From an uncultured Sutterella sp. (lineage in GTDB: Bacteria; Pseudomonadota; Gammaproteobacteria; Burkholderiales; Burkholderiaceae_F), in NCBI GenBank assembly GCA_900545335.1, contig UQYP01000004.1:74098-138097 (forward strand): DNA of 64,000 bases. The letters run 5' to 3'. Below the pieces are notes generated by a model that was not told where the DNA came from, ran no database searches, and saw only the letters and a program-made list of their open reading frames with translations. Position numbers and translations under genes: made by a program. How positions within the stretch are numbered: the stretch's first letter is position 1; each line of letters begins with the position of its first letter. Shown here in pieces: positions 8,145 to 18,400 of the stretch.

Positions 8145-9596
8145 ATGTCTTTAAATGACCCGCATTGGGGCCGGGGTAGCTCGGAAGAAAATAAAGAAGA
8201 AAATCAAAACGGCGCCCCCAATAATGACAGTAAGCAAAACGAAAATCGTCCCCGCGATGATGAGCGTTTCGGCGATCAAAATCGTCAAAACGATAATAGA
8301 AAAGGTGAGGGAGATGATCTGGACCGTTTGTGGGATGAATTCAATCAGGCTTTAGGCGGCATGCTCGGCAGAAGAAACGATGATCGTGAGCAGTCTGCCC
8401 GCACGGGCGGCAACTCTTTTGAACAAAAAAGAGAAGAAGAGCCTCGCCGCTATGGAAATGATCACAATCCCCAGGACCAACTGAAAAAACAATTTGAGTC
8501 CTTTAAGAATATGCAGCCGCCTAAATTTATAAAGAAGCAGCCGGGCGGAAAGGGACTGGCCTTTGCCGCGGTTGTTGTGCTCGGTCTTTGGGCTGCAACG
8601 GGCTTTTACATTGTGCCCGAAGGTCAGTCCGGTATTGTGACTACTTTCGGCAAATACACCGAAACCACCATGCCGGGTTTCCGCTGGCATATGCCCTGGC
8701 CCATTCAGCAGGCCGATATTGTGGATGTGAGCAGCGTGAGAACCGTGGCGATCGGTGCAATGGGCAGAGCCAATCGCGAAGCCGAAGCGCTGATGCTTAC
8801 CGATGACGAAAACATTGTCGATTTGCGCTTCAATGTTCAGTACCGCATCAAGTCGGGCGAAGGCGCCATGAATTACATTTTCCGCTCTCGTGATCCGGAC
8901 GAGTCGGTTCGTCAGTCGGCAGAAAGTGCCATGCGTGAAGTGGTCGGCCGCAAGAAAATGGACAGCGTGCTTTTTGAAAGCAAGCAGGAAATTGCCGAAG
9001 ACGTGAAAAAGATCATGCAGGAGATGCTTGATCGCTATCGCACGGGTATAGAGGTGATGAGCGTGGCTATTCAGAATGCTCAGCCGCCTCAGCCTGTTCA
9101 GGCTGCCTTTGACGATGCTGTGAAGGCGGGCCAAGACCGCGAACGTCAGATCAACGAAGGTCAGGCTTATGCCAATGACGTTATTCCGAAAGCCCGAGGC
9201 ATGGCTGCACGTTTGGCTCAGGAAGCCGAAGGCTACAAAGCCCGTGTGGTTGAAACCGCTCAGGGTGATGCCGAGCGTTTTACTCAGATTTTGAAGCAAT
9301 ATGAAAAAGCTCCTCGCGTGACGCGTGACCGTATGTACGTCGATATGATGCAGCAGGTCATGCAGTCGACGACTAAGGTTTATGTCGATACCAAGGACGG
9401 AAACAATCTGCTTTATCTGCCGTTTGACAAGTTAATGGAGCAAAACGCTGCTTCAGCTAAGGCTGCTCAGCCCGCTTCAGCGATTCAAAACACGACAGAG
9501 GTGCAGTCCCAGACAACGGCACCGCAGCAAACTTCTTCAAGCACTGCTTCAAGAAGCTACAGTGCACGTGACGCCATCCGGGATCGTTTACGCTAA
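8145..9596 (+). CDS. hflK: FtsH protease modulator HflK
   Basis: A 483-residue SPFH/band 7 protein that with HflC forms the membrane cage around FtsH and controls degradation of membrane proteins. Residues 1 to about 130 are a low-complexity region rich in Asn, Asp, Glu and Arg. A single membrane segment follows (about 136-155), then the SPFH domain (YIVPEGQSGIVTTFGKY), a coiled coil containing NDVIPKARG, and a Gln/Ser/Thr-rich tail. The long polar N-terminus is usual for betaproteobacterial HflK. The start follows GAGGAG at seven bases. It is directly followed by hflC with a 22-base gap. Confidence 0.95.
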   Translation: MSLNDPHWGRGSSEENKEENQNGAPNNDSKQNENRPRDDERFGDQNRQNDNRKGEGDDLDRLWDEFNQALGGMLGRRNDDREQSARTGGNSFEQKREEEPRRYGNDHNPQDQLKKQFESFKNMQPPKFIKKQPGGKGLAFAAVVVLGLWAATGFYIVPEGQSGIVTTFGKYTETTMPGFRWHMPWPIQQADIVDVSSVRTVAIGAMGRANREAEALMLTDDENIVDLRFNVQYRIKSGEGAMNYIFRSRDPDESVRQSAESAMREVVGRKKMDSVLFESKQEIAEDVKKIMQEMLDRYRTGIEVMSVAIQNAQPPQPVQAAFDDAVKAGQDRERQINEGQAYANDVIPKARGMAARLAQEAEGYKARVVETAQGDAERFTQILKQYEKAPRVTRDRMYVDMMQQVMQSTTKVYVDTKDGNNLLYLPFDKLMEQNAASAKAAQPASAIQNTTEVQSQTTAPQQTSSSTASRSYSARDAIRDRLR

Positions 9597-9618
9597 CCGC
9601 GCAGATAGGGAGTAAAGA

Positions 9619-10491
9619 ATGAAAAAAGTATCAGCTGTTGCCTTAGTAGCCCTTGCCGCGGTGGCTGTCGGACAGTTTTGCCTGTATACGGTAAACGAAC
9701 GTGAGCATGCACTGGTGTTTGCCTTGGGTGAATTAAAAGAAGTGGTCTCAGAGCCGGGACTTCACGTGAAGCTGCCGCCGCCTTTTCAAAATGTTGTCTA
9801 TCTGGACAAACGTATTTTGACCCTGGACGCACCTACTGCTGACCTCGTGCAAACGAGCGAAAAGAAAAACCTTATGATCGACTCATTTGTTAAGTGGAGA
9901 ATTGCCGATCCGAGACTCTACTGGGTGTCTTTCCAAGGCAATGAACGGGCGGCAGAAGACCGTATCTCGGCCTTGCTTCGTGACGCTTTGAACCAAACGG
10001 TGAACAAACGTACCGTTAACGGCATCACGAGCCGTGAGCGTGATGTGGCAATGCTTGAAATCCGTACCGGTCTTCAGGAACGTGTGCGCGATGTCGGCGT
10101 TGAAGTGGTCGATGTCCGCTTAAAGAGAGTGGACTTTACGCCTGAAATTTCCGAATCTGTTTATCGCCGTATGGAAGCTGAACGTAAACGCGTGGCCGCT
10201 GAAGAGCGTTCAACCGGTGCGGCTGAAGCTGAAAAGATTCGTGCTGATGCCGATCGTCAGCGTGCGGTGATTTTGGCCCAAGCTTATAACCACGCTCAGC
10301 AGGTCAAGGGTGAGGGCGATGCTGTGGCTAACGCAACTTACGCCGAAGCCTTCTCCAAGAACCCTGAGTTTGCACGTTTTTACCGCAATATTGAAGCCTA
10401 TCGTGCCAGTTTTGCGAATAAGAAGGACGTCATGGTGGTGGATCCCTCGGCTGACTTCTTCAAGTACATGAAAGAGCCGGAGGCTAAGTAA
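9619..10491 (+). CDS. hflC: FtsH protease modulator HflC
   Basis: A 290-residue SPFH protein, partner of HflK in the periplasmic FtsH-HflKC assembly. It has an N-terminal membrane anchor (about 5-25), then the band 7 domain starting at NEREHALVFALGE. A long Glu/Arg/Ala-rich helix spans about 180-240 (RMEAERKRVAAEERSTGA). Length matches family members. It starts after AGGGAG and ends two bases before the DUF2065 gene, so the three form one transcription unit. Confidence 0.95.
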   Translation: MKKVSAVALVALAAVAVGQFCLYTVNEREHALVFALGELKEVVSEPGLHVKLPPPFQNVVYLDKRILTLDAPTADLVQTSEKKNLMIDSFVKWRIADPRLYWVSFQGNERAAEDRISALLRDALNQTVNKRTVNGITSRERDVAMLEIRTGLQERVRDVGVEVVDVRLKRVDFTPEISESVYRRMEAERKRVAAEERSTGAAEAEKIRADADRQRAVILAQAYNHAQQVKGEGDAVANATYAEAFSKNPEFARFYRNIEAYRASFANKKDVMVVDPSADFFKYMKEPEAK

Positions 10492-10493
10492 CC

Positions 10494-10688
10494 ATGGGTT
10501 GGAAAACCTGGGTGCTCGCTTTGGCGCTCGTGTGCATTATCGAAGGTCTTGTGCCTTTTGCGGCACCGGAAAAGTGGCTTGACTCTGTTCGGGAAATCGG
10601 ACGGGTGGCAAGACCCGAAGTGATTCGAAAAATCGGTTTAGGGTTGCTTTTGGTCGGAGTCGGCACCATCTGGCTTCTGACAAGTTAG
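10494..10688 (+). CDS. DUF2065 (YjeT-like) small membrane protein
   Basis: A 64-residue protein with two hydrophobic segments (about 5-25 and 44-62) around a conserved loop (EGLVPFAAPEKW, then GLGLLLVGVG). This is the pattern of the DUF2065 family, which is commonly found after hflC in proteobacteria. It begins two bases after the hflC stop. Its molecular role is not known; location suggests a small accessory of the HflKC-FtsH complex, which is inference. Confidence 0.85.
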   Translation: MGWKTWVLALALVCIIEGLVPFAAPEKWLDSVREIGRVARPEVIRKIGLGLLLVGVGTIWLLTS

Positions 10689-10702
10689 AAGACCTTGAAA
10701 AT

Positions 10703-10727
10703 GAGCCCGCAGATGCGGGCTCAATTT
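10703..10727. terminator. Bidirectional terminator between the DUF2065 gene and queF
   Basis: GAGCCCGC (10703-10710) pairs with GCGGGCTC (10715-10722) around AGAT, followed by AATTTTT on the plus strand. It separates two converging genes. Confidence 0.8.
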
Positions 10728-11567
10728 TTACTGGCGTTTTTCGCGAATGATTTTTTCCGGTACGTCGCGCCGGGATGAGCGAAACGGATTAATGTCAATT
10801 CCGCCCCGGCGGGTAAAGCAGGCATAGACTTCAAGCTCTTGGGGATTGAAGGCTTCTTTTAAATCATGATAGATCTGCTCAACGCACTGCTCATGAAATC
10901 CTTTGTGACAGCGATAAGAAATCAGATATTTCAGAAGCCCCTGAGGATTAATTGCCAGACCTTCGTAATGAATCGTCATGGCGGCTAAATCGGGCTGCCC
11001 CGTTACCGGGCAAAGGGATCTGAAAACAGTCGTGTAATACGTTTTTTTAACGCATTCCGTGCTCCTGTCATCAAAAACCAGGTAAGCCGGTTCTGTTTCG
11101 TAGGTTTGTTCACAGTTGGCTTCGAGCACCAAATCATCCAGTGATTCACCGGGCATAACCGATAAGGCTTCCCGGTATTCGTTTAAGCCGTAAAGCGATA
11201 CTTTAATTTCGCCTCCCAGGCATTTTGAGAGGTCTTCGGTCATGCGGCGGACCACTTCTTCAGAGCTCTCGATCCGAGTCATGGCAAAAGAACCCGCGTA
11301 AAGTTTAAGAGACTTGGACTCGACAATATAGGGGGTTGAAGCGGGTACCTGAAGTTCTGCGATAGCCGTTTGAGGCACGCCCTGCGGATTAAGCCAGGAG
11401 AGCTCGTAAAGGCGCCAGATATCGACTCCACGGAACTGATGTTCTCCGATTTCATCACGGCCGAGCGAGCGGGCAATGGGCTGCAGCAGCGCCGGATTGT
11501 AGCGGTCGCTGTAAACAGTCTCTTTACCCAATAAAGTATTTTTTGGTTCAGGCATTAAAACCGGCAT
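10728..11567 (-). CDS. queF: NADPH-dependent 7-cyano-7-deazaguanine reductase (type II QueF)
   Basis: A 279-residue, two-domain T-fold enzyme that reduces preQ0 nitrile to preQ1 for queuosine tRNA modification, like E. coli QueF (282 residues). The catalytic Cys186 lies in FRSLCPVTGQPD with Asp193 nearby. The NADPH-site motif ESKSLKLY is at 83-90 and Glu202 follows in HYEGLAINPQG. The arginase-family gene lies six bases upstream on the same strand and probably shares its mRNA. No other queuosine gene is visible in the window. Confidence 0.94.
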   Translation of the reverse strand: MPVLMPEPKNTLLGKETVYSDRYNPALLQPIARSLGRDEIGEHQFRGVDIWRLYELSWLNPQGVPQTAIAELQVPASTPYIVESKSLKLYAGSFAMTRIESSEEVVRRMTEDLSKCLGGEIKVSLYGLNEYREALSVMPGESLDDLVLEANCEQTYETEPAYLVFDDRSTECVKKTYYTTVFRSLCPVTGQPDLAAMTIHYEGLAINPQGLLKYLISYRCHKGFHEQCVEQIYHDLKEAFNPQELEVYACFTRRGGIDINPFRSSRRDVPEKIIREKRQ

Positions 11568-11573
11568 ATACCG

Positions 11574-12428
11574 TTACTCCTCATTGAAAAGATCGATAGA
11601 TGCAAACATTTTGCTGAGCCTTTCTTCGTCAAAAGGAAGATATTCGGCAACGGTCAAACCGACGATGTTTGTCGAGCAAGCAATTTTCTGAAGTATTCGA
11701 CCGAGTTGATCGATGCCCATTTTCCCGCCCCCAGAGCCGTCTCCGACAAGCTCGGGATTGGCAAAATAGGTTGAATGAAAAGATTGAGGATTCAGCACAT
11801 CGATATCAAGGTGTACGAGAATATGGTCAAACTTCTTGGCAAAAGTTTCGATTTCTTCATCGTCTATAAAGTGTTCGGTTTGAATTTTGTAGTCCACACC
11901 GAGCTTATCGAGAAACTCAGTCTGATAATCGTGCAGACCCTGCAGACCGACGTACAAAAGCTCGTTGGCTTTGAATGCAGGATTATTGAGCATTTCAACC
12001 ATCGCTTTTTCGCCCTTGCCCAACAAAGCACCGAGCACCATGGCGTGTGCATTGGGATAGCCGTCTTTAGCCATGGAGACGTCCGGATGCGCGTCAATCC
12101 AAATGATTCCGGCATCGGGGTACAGGCCGTGCAGATAATCAAACGGGGCTTGAGAAACAAGACAGTTGCCGCCGATCGTAATAATTTTTTCAGGGTGATG
12201 CTCTGCGATCACTTTCTGCGCGGCACGAATGCCGGATAACACTTCATCTTTGCCGCAGATCCCGTCCTGAACGGTTCTGGGCAAGCCGTCAGGAGCGGCA
12301 ATATCAACCTTTACTAACGGCTGATTGGGATTGGCGGGCAAAATGTGCTGCAAAAGATTGGCACCGAAGTAATAGGTCTGAAGTCCTCCGCTGAGCCAAT
12401 CAGGGTACAGTAAGCGAATGGTTTTCAT
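11574..12428 (-). CDS. Arginase-family (ureohydrolase fold) protein
   Basis: A 284-residue member of the arginase/agmatinase/formiminoglutamase family. Metal-binding signatures are DAHPDVS (D112, H114, D116) and VHLDIDVLNP (D208, D210). The first signature, normally GGDHS, reads GGNCLVS (86-92), so the usual His ligand is Cys and the Asp is Asn. Related members with GGDCS are known, so this does not by itself mean loss of activity, but it argues against naming it arginase or agmatinase. It is transcribed with queF (six-base gap) and diverges from purA. The substrate is unknown; hydrolysis of a guanidino or formimino compound is the family expectation. Confidence 0.8.
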   Translation of the reverse strand: MKTIRLLYPDWLSGGLQTYYFGANLLQHILPANPNQPLVKVDIAAPDGLPRTVQDGICGKDEVLSGIRAAQKVIAEHHPEKIITIGGNCLVSQAPFDYLHGLYPDAGIIWIDAHPDVSMAKDGYPNAHAMVLGALLGKGEKAMVEMLNNPAFKANELLYVGLQGLHDYQTEFLDKLGVDYKIQTEHFIDDEEIETFAKKFDHILVHLDIDVLNPQSFHSTYFANPELVGDGSGGGKMGIDQLGRILQKIACSTNIVGLTVAEYLPFDEERLSKMFASIDLFNEE

Positions 12429-12594
12429 ATTGAGAGCAGTGTGAAGAAACCGAAAAATTATACTTTAGATCGAAACTTGCTCAGCAGAGACTACAAAAAA
12501 ATCTGAAACTCGGCGATAATAAGACGGTTGCGTGCGTAATGAACAAATTCATTACTGCTTTCAAGTTTTCATTGCTTTTTTCGGGGATAAAACA

Positions 12595-13890
12595 ATGGCT
12601 AAGAATGTTGTCGTAGTCGGCGCCCAATGGGGTGACGAAGGCAAAGGCAAGATTGTGGACTGGCTCACTGAGAAGGTTGATGGTGTGGTCCGTTTTAACG
12701 GCGGCCACAATGCCGGTCACACTTTGGTGATCAACGGTCACAAAACCATTCTTCGTTTGATTCCGTCGGGCATCATGCATCCGACGATGACCTGCTATCT
12801 CGGCAACGGCATCGTTTTCTGCCCGGAAGCCTTTTTCGGTGAAATTGAACAGTTAAGAGAGCACGGCTGCGAAGCTGAGCACCGTATCCGTGTCTCGGGC
12901 AATGCTCCCTTGGTAATGCCTTACCATATTGCATTGGACCATGCACGAGAAGCCGCTGCCGGCGCTAAGAAGATCGGTACAACGGGGCGCGGTATCGGTC
13001 CTACCTATGAAGACAAAGTGGCTCGCCGTGGCGTCCGTGTAGCAGACCTTTTCAATGAAAAGTTTTTCATTGAACGCGTCCGTGACGTGATGGAATACCA
13101 TAACTTTGAGCTCACTAAACTTTTGGGTGCCGAAGCGCTTGATGTCAACAAGGTCATTGATGAAACGCTCGCCTTTGCTCCGCGCATCAAGCCCATGCTG
13201 ACCGACGTTTCCTACACGATCAATAAGCTCATGGACGAAGGTAAGTCCTTCCTCTTTGAAGGCGCTCAGGGCTCGATGCTCGATATCGACCACGGAACCT
13301 ATCCGTATGTGACAAGCTCCAACACGGTGGCAGGTGCCGTTTGCTCAGGAGCCGGTGTCGGCGCTCACCGCATTGATTATGTCTTAGGCATTACAAAAGC
13401 TTATTGCACGCGCGTGGGCGAAGGTCCTTTCCCGACTGAACTCAACAATGAAATCGGTCAGCATCTGCGCGACAAGGGTTATGAGTACGGTGCCGTGACG
13501 GGTCGTCCGCGCCGCTGCGGCTGGTTTGACGGTGCGGCGATGCGCCGTGCAGTGCAAATCAACGGTTTGCGCGGTCTGGCTGTGATGAAGCTTGACGTGT
13601 TGGACGGTCTTGAAACCGTTCGCCTCGGTGTGGGTTATAAGTATCAGGGTGAAGAAGTGGACGTGATGCCCTACGGTGCCGAGGCCTGCGCTCAATGCGA
13701 AGTGATCTATGAAGACTTCCCGGGCTGGAAGGAAAGCACGTTCGGCGTGACGCGTTGGGAAGACTTGCCTGAAACGGCCAAGCGTTATCTGCAGCGCCTC
13801 TCTGAAGTGGCAGGCTGCCCGATCGCTGTCGTTTCGACCGGTCCTGATCGTTCGCAAACGATCATGCTCGACAATCCGTTTGCCAAATAA
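12595..13890 (+). CDS. purA: Adenylosuccinate synthetase
   Basis: A 431-residue cytoplasmic enzyme that joins IMP and aspartate using GTP, the first committed step to AMP. The P-loop [10 protein letters not shown] is at 13-22. [23 protein letters not shown] and the C-terminal TGPDRSQTI motif are all intact, and length matches E. coli PurA (432). The frame is open to a GTG at 12532, but the ATG at 12595 gives the conserved [18 protein letters not shown]-terminus after a GGGGAT site. Burkholderiales usually have hisZ between hflC and purA; here queF and the arginase-like gene stand there instead. Confidence 0.97.
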   Translation: MAKNVVVVGAQWGDEGKGKIVDWLTEKVDGVVRFNGGHNAGHTLVINGHKTILRLIPSGIMHPTMTCYLGNGIVFCPEAFFGEIEQLREHGCEAEHRIRVSGNAPLVMPYHIALDHAREAAAGAKKIGTTGRGIGPTYEDKVARRGVRVADLFNEKFFIERVRDVMEYHNFELTKLLGAEALDVNKVIDETLAFAPRIKPMLTDVSYTINKLMDEGKSFLFEGAQGSMLDIDHGTYPYVTSSNTVAGAVCSGAGVGAHRIDYVLGITKAYCTRVGEGPFPTELNNEIGQHLRDKGYEYGAVTGRPRRCGWFDGAAMRRAVQINGLRGLAVMKLDVLDGLETVRLGVGYKYQGEEVDVMPYGAEACAQCEVIYEDFPGWKESTFGVTRWEDLPETAKRYLQRLSEVAGCPIAVVSTGPDRSQTIMLDNPFAK

Positions 13891-13908
13891 TTAACCTTTA
13901 GAGGGATA

Positions 13909-13928
13909 GGGGCGGCATCAGGCCGCCC
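13909..13928 (+). terminator. Hairpin between purA and the phosphoribosyltransferase gene
   Basis: GGGCGGC (13910-13916) pairs with GCCGCCC (13922-13928), followed by TTTC. It leaves only ten bases before the next start codon, so it may act as an attenuator rather than a full stop. Confidence 0.65.
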
Positions 13929-13938
13929 TTTCAAATTT

Positions 13939-14445
13939 ATGAGTGACCTTTACGTTACCCAAGAACAATACGACGACTTAATTGAAAGGCTGATTCTGAA
14001 AGTTGCCGATGACGGCTATCAGTTTGATTCTCTTTTGTGTCTGGCTCGCGGCGGTTTGCGCATCGGGGATATTTTCTCGCGTGTGCATGACGTACCTTTA
14101 GCCATTTTGGCAACGAGTTCCTACCGTGCGGCTGCCGGCAAGGAGCAAGGGGATCTGGACATCGCTACTTTTATAACCAAAACGGGCGGAGAGATTGCCG
14201 GTCGGTTGCTTTTGGTTGACGATATGGTCGATTCCGGCAAAACAATCGTGCAGGTTGCCCGTCATCTGAAAGAACAGTATCCGGCGATCACTGAAATTCG
14301 GGTAGCCGTCCTTTGGTGGAAATCGCACTCGGTTTGCAAACCCGATTACTGGTGTGACTACCTGGAAGATAATCCGTGGATTCATCAGCCTTTTGAACGC
14401 TATGATGCGATCGGGCTTGATCGGTTGCGTAAACACGATTTTTGA
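13939..14445 (+). CDS. Purine-type phosphoribosyltransferase
   Basis: A 168-residue type I phosphoribosyltransferase. The PRPP-binding signature LLLVDDMVDSGKTI is at 90-103, and an N-terminal CLARGGLRIGD loop (34-44) binds pyrophosphate. It presumably salvages a purine base (xanthine, guanine or hypoxanthine) to its nucleotide, fitting its position after purA, which is conserved in Burkholderiales. Substrate specificity cannot be read from the sequence. The start is separated from purA by a GC-rich hairpin, and the usual Shine-Dalgarno site is masked or absent. Confidence 0.85.
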   Translation: MSDLYVTQEQYDDLIERLILKVADDGYQFDSLLCLARGGLRIGDIFSRVHDVPLAILATSSYRAAAGKEQGDLDIATFITKTGGEIAGRLLLVDDMVDSGKTIVQVARHLKEQYPAITEIRVAVLWWKSHSVCKPDYWCDYLEDNPWIHQPFERYDAIGLDRLRKHDF

Positions 14446-14470
14446 TCGTTAAGTACTAAGAGCAAAGGGG

Positions 14471-14487
14471 GGAGGTTTCAAACCTCC
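14471..14487 (+). terminator. Terminator after the phosphoribosyltransferase gene
   Basis: GGAGGTT (14471-14477) pairs with AACCTCC (14481-14487), followed by TCAATTTGTTTG. It lies 25 bases past the stop codon. Confidence 0.6.
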
Positions 14488-14614
14488 TCAATTTGTTTGT
14501 TCTCTCAAGTTTTTGTTTCTGTCCGCGATTCTCAGAGACTATTTTGAAGCAAGGTTAGAAATTGCTTAAAATGTCGGAAATTTTCTCTGTCTTCAATTCA
14601 TTACGCGTTCTGCC

Positions 14615-15316
14615 ATGGATATTGCAGCTACTCTTGAAGCTTTTTATAACAAGGTCGATTTGTTGTACCTGACCGATGTCATCGGTATCGTTGCCTTCGC
14701 CTTTGCCGGTGTGTTGATCGGTATTCGCATGAAATGCGACCCCGTCGGTATTTTCGTTCTGGCTTTTTCTACGGCCTTCGGCGGCGGGATCGTTCGTGAT
14801 CTTTTAATTGACAGGCGTCCGATGTACTGGATTGCCAACCAGGAATTGGTTTGGCTCGTGCTTTTGATCACGATCTTCACGCCGATGATTTTCCGTTTTT
14901 ACAAAAAGCACCTCTCCTACGACGTGTTTGTCTGGAGTGATGCAATCGGTTTAGGCTTTTTCTCCGCAGTCGGTACCAGTCACGGCGTAAGCCTCGGAGT
15001 GCCTTATCTGCCGGCCGTTCTTTGCGGGGTGGCAACCGGCGTATTCGGCGGCCTTTGCAGAGATACTTTCTTAAATATCAAGCCCTCTTTGATTTATGAC
15101 CATCAGCCTTACGGCTCTGTTGCGTTTGCCGGCTGCTGGCTCTACATTGCTATGATCGAATTGGGTTTTGACAATACTTTGAGTATTTGGGTGGGATCAC
15201 TTTTTATCTGCTTTTTCCGTATGTGGTGCTACTATCGCTCCTGGCGCATCGCTTATCACGATGACTTCATACACCAGGATCCCTCGCCTGAAACCGATCG
15301 GGACCGTCGTCAGTAG
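14615..15316 (+). CDS. Trimeric intracellular cation channel-like protein (YadS/UPF0126)
   Basis: A 233-residue membrane protein with seven hydrophobic segments built from two internal repeats. Each repeat carries the family signature: AFGGGIVRDLLIDR near 53-66 and GVFGGLCRDTFL near 143-154. Bacterial members are related to eukaryotic TRIC channels and conduct monovalent cations. It stands alone between two terminators. The ATG at 14615 is used, although no strong ribosome binding site is seen. Confidence 0.85.
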   Translation: MDIAATLEAFYNKVDLLYLTDVIGIVAFAFAGVLIGIRMKCDPVGIFVLAFSTAFGGGIVRDLLIDRRPMYWIANQELVWLVLLITIFTPMIFRFYKKHLSYDVFVWSDAIGLGFFSAVGTSHGVSLGVPYLPAVLCGVATGVFGGLCRDTFLNIKPSLIYDHQPYGSVAFAGCWLYIAMIELGFDNTLSIWVGSLFICFFRMWCYYRSWRIAYHDDFIHQDPSPETDRDRRQ

Positions 15317-15349
15317 CCACTCGGACTCAAAAAAAATGTGCTGCAAAAG

Positions 15350-15378
15350 TGGCGTCTGGACAAGACGCCATTTTTTTT
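15350..15378 (+). terminator. Rho-independent terminator before smc
   Basis: TGGCGTCT (15350-15357) and AGACGCCA (15363-15370) form an eight-pair stem with a GGACA loop, followed by eight T residues. Confidence 0.9.
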
Positions 15379-15420
15379 CTTACAATCGAAGCTTTGCGGT
15401 ATAGGAAATAGGACTGATTC

Positions 15421-18400
15421 GTGCGTTTGCGCCAAATTCGCATCAGCGGCTTTAAATCTTTCGCTGATCTCACTGTTATTGAAGTGCCCTCGTCCATCGT
15501 TGGGATTGTGGGGCCCAACGGCTGCGGCAAATCCAATGTGATTGAGGCTGTGCGCTGGGCTTTGGGTGAAGGCAAAGCGAGTGACCTGCGCTGCAAGAGC
15601 ATGAGTGAGTTGATTTTTGCCGGCTCTGACAACCGTAAGCCCGCAGGCCGCGCTATGGTCGAATTGGTCTTTGATAATTCAGACGGCACGCTGCAGGGAC
15701 CTTGGGGCTCTTACGCAGACATTTCTGTCAAAAGAGTGCTCACGCGTGACAATACAAGCTCTTACCTCATTAATAATCAGCAGGTCAGGGCTACAGACGT
15801 CCGAGATCTTTTTATGGGAACGGGGCTTGGTGCCAATTCCTACGCCATCATCAGTCAGGGGATGGTGACCGAGTTTGCCAAGGACTCTCCTGAAAAGCGC
15901 AGAGAATATCTTGAAGAGGCGGCAGGAGTTTCAAAGTACAAAAAGCGCCGCAAGGAAGCAGAATCCAAGTTAGCCAGTACCCGTGCCAATTTAGAGCGTG
16001 TAAGCGACCTGCAGGTCACGCGCCGCGAATCTTTAAAGCGCCTGGAAGAAGAAGCCCGAGTTGCTCAAGAATATCAGGAACTCAACAGTCAGCGTCAGGC
16101 CCGGGAATCGCTTTGGTGGTTTACTCAGATGGTTGAGGCAAAAAATGCCATTGACCGAGTGAATGCTCAGATTGCGGCAGCTCAGGCAGAAGTCAATAAA
16201 AACGATTCTGAATTGATTCGCCTTCGACAAAATCTGCAGCAACTGCGCACAGATCTTAACGATGCCAATATTACGGTCCTCGGCAAAACGCAATCCTTAG
16301 CTGATGTGGATCGGCAGATTTCTGCAGTCGAAGGCAATATCCGTTCAATTATTGAGCGTCGCGCTCTCATGCAGACTCAGCTTGAAAGTTACCGCTCGAT
16401 GGTTGAAGCCCGAGGCCGCGAAATCAAGGCTCAGGGTGAGAGAATTCATCAGTTGAGCGCTGAGCGTGAAGAAAAAGAAGAACTGGTCAGTACTGCCAAT
16501 GAACGTCAGACAGCCCTGGAAGAGAAAAAATTTGCCGCTGAAGATTTGGCGGCTCAAAAGCAGGCTCTTTTTGAGAATTTACAGAAAGAGTCTTCCCGCA
16601 TTGAAAATGACTCCCGGGCCCTTTCGCTGGAGTTGGCAAGACTGTCTAAAACCAAAGAAGAGCTCACGCTGCGGCTCGAAAAATTCAAACGTGAAGCCAG
16701 TCAAACGACAGCGCCTGATACGAAGCGTTTTGAGGCTCTTAAAGAAGAGCTTGCCGTCGTTAAAGAAGATAACGAAGCGCTTAAAATCGAACGTGAAGAA
16801 TCTCAAGCAATGCTTGAAGAGGCCAGAGAAAGTTTTTCAGCCTGTCAAACGGCTATGCATGAAAAAGAGCAGCGTCTGGCTGCTATTAATGCAAAGCTTG
16901 CAACACTGAAAGATTTGGAAGAAAAGAGCCTCACCCAGGATAAACTCTATGAGTGGCTTGAGCACCAGGGCTTGTCTTCACTTTCCCGTTTATTTGAAAA
17001 GCTTGAACCGCAAAACGGTTGGGCGCGTGCTCTGGAAGCTGTTTTGCGTGAAAGAGTCAATGCACTGGGGATTTCCAATTTGTCGGTGGCAGCTGCATTT
17101 GCCCAAACGCCGCCTCCGGCAAAACTCACTTTTTATTCAACCGTGATTGCAGCCGAGCCTCAGTCCGAATCCGCTCAGGGTTTAGTGGGGCTCATCACAA
17201 AGCTTCAGTTTGACCATAAGAACGCTGAGACTCGGGCGGCTCTGACTCGTTGGCTTTCTCACTACTATGTCGCCGACAGCATTAAAGATGCTGTTGCCCG
17301 AGTCAATCTTTTGCCTGAAGGGGCTCATTTTGTCACGCCCGAAGGCCATATGGTCGATAAGCTCAGTGTTAATTTCTGGGCCGATGACTCAACCGGTTTG
17401 TTATCAAGGCGCGCGGAAATTTCTTGCCTGGAAGAAGAGGCACTGAATTTGCGCCATGAACTGGAAGCTTTGCAGCGCGAAATGGGTGAAGCACGAATTA
17501 ATGTTTCAAAGATGAGTGAAAGGCTGCAAAGCGCCAATTCTCACTTTGAGACTGTGCGGGCAAAAGAAAGCGACTTGGCGCTTGAAGTGACGCGCCTGTC
17601 TGCAGCGATTGAAGCGTACAAAAACCGAAGCGCGGAATTGGGTGAGTGGATTGAAGAAGCTCAGGCGCAGCTTGAAGAGACAATAGTGGCAATTGAAGCA
17701 GCCGATGAACGCTTCTCGATGCTCGATGAAGAAGTCGCCATTCGTCAGCAGAAGTCAGAAGATGCCCGTCTTGCCTGGGAAGCTGCACGAGACGAAGCTC
17801 ACAGAGCAGATCAGGCGTTTAACGTTTTTGCTTATACGCAAAGAGAAGTGGAACTTGCGCTTAAGACTTTGTCTGAGCGGATAGCTGAAGCCCAGCGGGC
17901 TCAGCTTTTAGCGCAAAACGAGCAGGCAGAACTGAAAGAAAAAATTGAAGCGGTGAGTGCCGCTCTTGAAGAACTGGATGAAGACAGTGAAAAAGCCGGT
18001 CTTCAGGAACTTTTGGCTAAACGCGAAGAAGCCGCCGGCGCGCTGGATAAATCCAAGAACGATTTAACAGCCGTAGAAACTGCTGTCGCACAAGCCGAAA
18101 AGGCGCTTGAGAGTTTTGAAGAAACCAAACGTCAGGAACAAAATCGAATGGCTGATTTGGTTTCTAAGCGCGGTCAGCATGAAATTGAATACGGAACGGT
18201 GCGAAGCCGTCTGGAAGAACTCAACTATGATGAGGCAGATTTAAGAACGCGCTACGAAACCGAGCGTCCCAAATTGTCTGCTTTGCGCCAGGAAGTCGAA
18301 CGTATTGCCCGACAGATGGCTCAATTGGGAGCCGTGAACCATGCAGCGCTTGAGCAGCTCAAAACCGAGCGCGAGGAAGTTGAGCGTATTGACCGTGAAG

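Noticed and set aside
8352..9299. 315-codon minus-strand open frame inside hflK
   Set aside because: Antisense shadow of hflK; composition is His/Phe/Ala-rich as expected for reverse-frame translation, with no start signal.
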